From NCBI GenBank assembly GCA_050942625.1, contig JBMNNS010000087.1, positions 1 through 6,460 on the forward strand: a DNA stretch of 6,460 nt, in the 5' to 3' direction. The notes under the pieces are model-generated. The model was not told where the DNA came from and made no database searches. It saw only the letters and a list, made by a program, of their open reading frames with translations. Of this stretch, positions 5,233 through 6,460 are shown in pieces. Both the position numbers and the translations under genes were made by a program. Positions within the stretch are counted from its first letter, which is position 1; each line of letters opens with the position of its first letter. This stretch comes from JBMNNS01 sp050942625. Its GTDB lineage: Bacteria > Bacillota > Dethiobacteria > DTU022 > UBA8154.

Positions 5233-5268
5233 GGACGGCAAGCGTAGGGACGGTTCTTGCCCCTGCCT
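5225..5268 (+). repeat. Right copy of the inverted repeat, with tandem 14-bp duplication
   Basis: AAGCGTAGGGACGG occurs at 5225-5238 and again at 5240-5253. The second copy runs on into the 22-bp unit (5247-5268, starting GGGACGGTTC and ending CCCCTGCCT) that is the reverse complement of 3834-3855 with one mismatch. Competing local hairpins are possible: GGCAAG (5237-5242) with CTTGCC (5256-5261), or GTAGGG (5244-5249) with CCCTGC (5261-5266). There is no adequate T-run, so it is not a clear terminator. The first duplicate overlaps the cbpM stop codon. Confidence 0.85.
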
Positions 5269-5343
5269 GGACAAGCATTTTGGGCATCTATTTTGGCTTT
5301 CCGTGCTCCATCTTGTTAATTCTGTTAAAAAAGGGATGTTTCT

Positions 5344-6072
5344 ATGAAAATACATATTGTTGATGATTACCAGCAGTTAAGTATTAAAGCTGCTAATTTT
5401 GTGGCCGGACAGATTATTCTAAAGAACAATGCAGTGTTAGGGCTTGCTACAGGCTCTACCCCGGAGGGTATGTATTCTCAACTGGTGCAGATGAATCGTG
5501 AAGGGATAGTGGACTTTAGCGAAGTGGTTACCTTTAATCTGGATGAATACCTTGGGCTTGCTCCTGAGCATCCGCAAAGCTATCATTTTTATATGCACAG
5601 CCGTTTCCTCGATCATATCAATATCGACCCACAAAATATCCATATTCTTTCAGGTGTAGCAGAGAATGTTGAGCAAGTTTGTAGGGAGTATGATCAAAAA
5701 ATTAAGGATGCAGGTGGTATTGACCTGCAAATTCTCGGAATTGGGGTTAATGGCCACATCGGTTTTAATGAGCCAGGTTCTTTTTTAAAAATTCAGACAC
5801 ATTTAATGGAGCTCACGGAGGAAACCATTATAGCTAACAGCCGTTTTTTCCCAACCCCGGAGGATGTTCCGCGCCGGGCACTCACCATGGGGATGGGGGC
5901 TATTTTACAAGCCAAAAGGATTTTGTTGCTGGCAAGCGGGGAGAGTAAAGCCCGGGTGATCCGGGAGATGGTGAATGGGAAGGTTACTACAGAGGTACCA
6001 GCTTCCCTCCTTCAACTACATCGTGAACTTACCCTTATTCTGGATAAGGAAGCAGCTGCTTTGCTTGATTGA
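5344..6072 (+). CDS. nagB: Glucosamine-6-phosphate deaminase NagB
   Basis: Converts glucosamine 6-phosphate to fructose 6-phosphate and ammonia, feeding amino sugars from GlcNAc or wall turnover into glycolysis. At 242 residues it has the length of Bacillus NagB, shorter than the 266-residue allosteric E. coli enzyme. The phosphate loop GLATGSTPEG is at 33-42; the general base Asp67 lies in FNLDEY; GIGVNGHIGFNEPGS (132-146) carries the ring-opening His138 and Glu143, with Asn136 where E. coli has Asp141, as is usual in Firmicutes to my knowledge. ANSRFF (Arg167) and SGESKA (Lys202) would bind phosphate. The usual SRTH after FNEPG is IQTH here. AAGGGA (5331-5336) sits 7 nt before the ATG. No nagA or transporter is adjacent, and I see no convincing own promoter in the 111-bp gap after cbpM, so it may depend on read-through. 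Confidence 0.96.
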   Translation: MKIHIVDDYQQLSIKAANFVAGQIILKNNAVLGLATGSTPEGMYSQLVQMNREGIVDFSEVVTFNLDEYLGLAPEHPQSYHFYMHSRFLDHINIDPQNIHILSGVAENVEQVCREYDQKIKDAGGIDLQILGIGVNGHIGFNEPGSFLKIQTHLMELTEETIIANSRFFPTPEDVPRRALTMGMGAILQAKRILLLASGESKARVIREMVNGKVTTEVPASLLQLHRELTLILDKEAAALLD

Positions 6073-6163
6073 GGTGAAAATTGCTGGATTTGGAAGTAAT
6101 TTTTATTAATTTAGTTAATATTATTAAGAGGAAAACAAACAAGCTATTAAAGGAAGTGCGAAG

Positions 6164-6460
6164 GTGTTCTTAAAACCCCGCCTGGCAGGGGCGGCTTCCC
6201 TGGTTCCCTCCGGAACTGTTGTGGCTGACATAGGTACCGATCATGCTTATTTGCCTCTTTACCTTGTGAAAGAAAAAAATTGCCCACGTGTTATTGCGGT
6301 CGAGAAGTCAGCGCAAAATTGTCGATTGGCGTCCGAAACTGTTTCCTTTTTTAACCTTAAACACAAGGTAGAAATACGTGTGGGGGATGGCCTTCTTGCT
6401 TTGCAGGAGGATGATCAGGTTGAAATAGTTGTTATTGCCGGCCTTGTTAAAAGAAAGGGA
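6164..6460 (+). CDS. trmK: tRNA (adenine-N1)-methyltransferase TrmK, 5' part only
   Basis: The first 99 codons of a class I SAM-dependent methyltransferase of the TrmK (YqfN) family, which methylates N1 of A22 in tRNAs. The reading frame is open to the window edge. The N terminus FLKPRLAGAASLVPSGTVV leads into the SAM-binding motif VADIGTDHAYLPLYLV (20-35), then the acidic residue at the end of strand 2 (VIAVEK, Glu47) and VEIRVGDGL (69-77). GTG 6164 is chosen because AAAGGA (6149-6154) lies 9 nt upstream and the SAM motif then falls where expected. The family's AGMGG motif should come next, but the frame reads IAGLVKRKG at the edge. It lies 91 bp after nagB. Classic Firmicutes order places trmK near rpoD, which supports the call. 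Confidence 0.88.
   Translation, partial: MFLKPRLAGAASLVPSGTVVADIGTDHAYLPLYLVKEKNCPRVIAVEKSAQNCRLASETVSFFNLKHKVEIRVGDGLLALQEDDQVEIVVIAGLVKRKG

Noticed and set aside
5293..5322. TTGGCT with TTAATT or TAATTC as a nagB promoter
   Set aside because: The -10 candidates match the consensus at only two or three positions.
6081..6109. TTGCTG-N17-TATTAA as a trmK promoter
   Set aside because: Only three of six -35 bases and four of six -10 bases match, in very AT-rich sequence; too weak to claim.
1..6460. CRISPR array, insertion sequence, toxin-antitoxin or defence system
   Set aside because: No regularly spaced repeats with spacers, no transposase or recombinase motifs, and no such gene pair; the cbpA-cbpM pair is a known co-chaperone and modulator.

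Overview
The window comes from a Gram-positive bacterium of the phylum Firmicutes (Bacillota), most likely class Clostridia and plausibly a Desulfotomaculum/Peptococcaceae-type lineage. The evidence is the dnaG-rpoD gene pair with trmK further downstream, a 369-residue vegetative sigma factor of SigA size, a short NagB of the Bacillus type, a CbpA/CbpM pair and good Shine-Dalgarno sites. Class is fairly safe; anything finer is a guess.

Layout: positions 1-306 are an AT-rich non-coding leader with several hairpins, ending in an intrinsic terminator whose 3' arm and U-tract are tandemly duplicated. dnaG (primase) and rpoD (primary sigma factor) follow, overlapping by one base (TGATG). Next is a self-contained tRNA unit: a near-consensus promoter (3274-3302), four tRNA genes with encoded CCA (Asn-GTT, a CAT tRNA, Glu-TTC, Val-TAC), and an intrinsic terminator (3654-3682). 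A second near-consensus promoter (3733-3761), surrounded by repeated GGTAATT half-sites, drives a J-domain co-chaperone (CbpA-like, but with half of the DnaJ zinc finger) and the chaperone modulator CbpM. nagB (glucosamine-6-phosphate deaminase) follows, and then the 5' 99 codons of trmK (tRNA adenine-N1 methyltransferase), which runs off the right edge.

The genes fall into three jobs: replication and transcription initiation (dnaG-rpoD), translation (tRNAs, trmK), and protein folding plus amino-sugar catabolism (cbpA-cbpM, nagB). In many Firmicutes trmK lies close behind rpoD, so the tRNA/cbpAM/nagB block looks like an insertion into that arrangement.

I did not find an obviously new defence or mobile system. 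The most unusual structure is a 22-bp inverted repeat (21/22 identical) that brackets the cbpA-cbpM coding block. One copy lies in the cbpA leader and the other overlaps the cbpM stop region. In a cbpA-cbpM transcript the two copies could form an uninterrupted 22-bp helix with a single G-U pair. The GGTAATT sites around the cbpA promoter and the half zinc finger in CbpA are the next most interesting observations.
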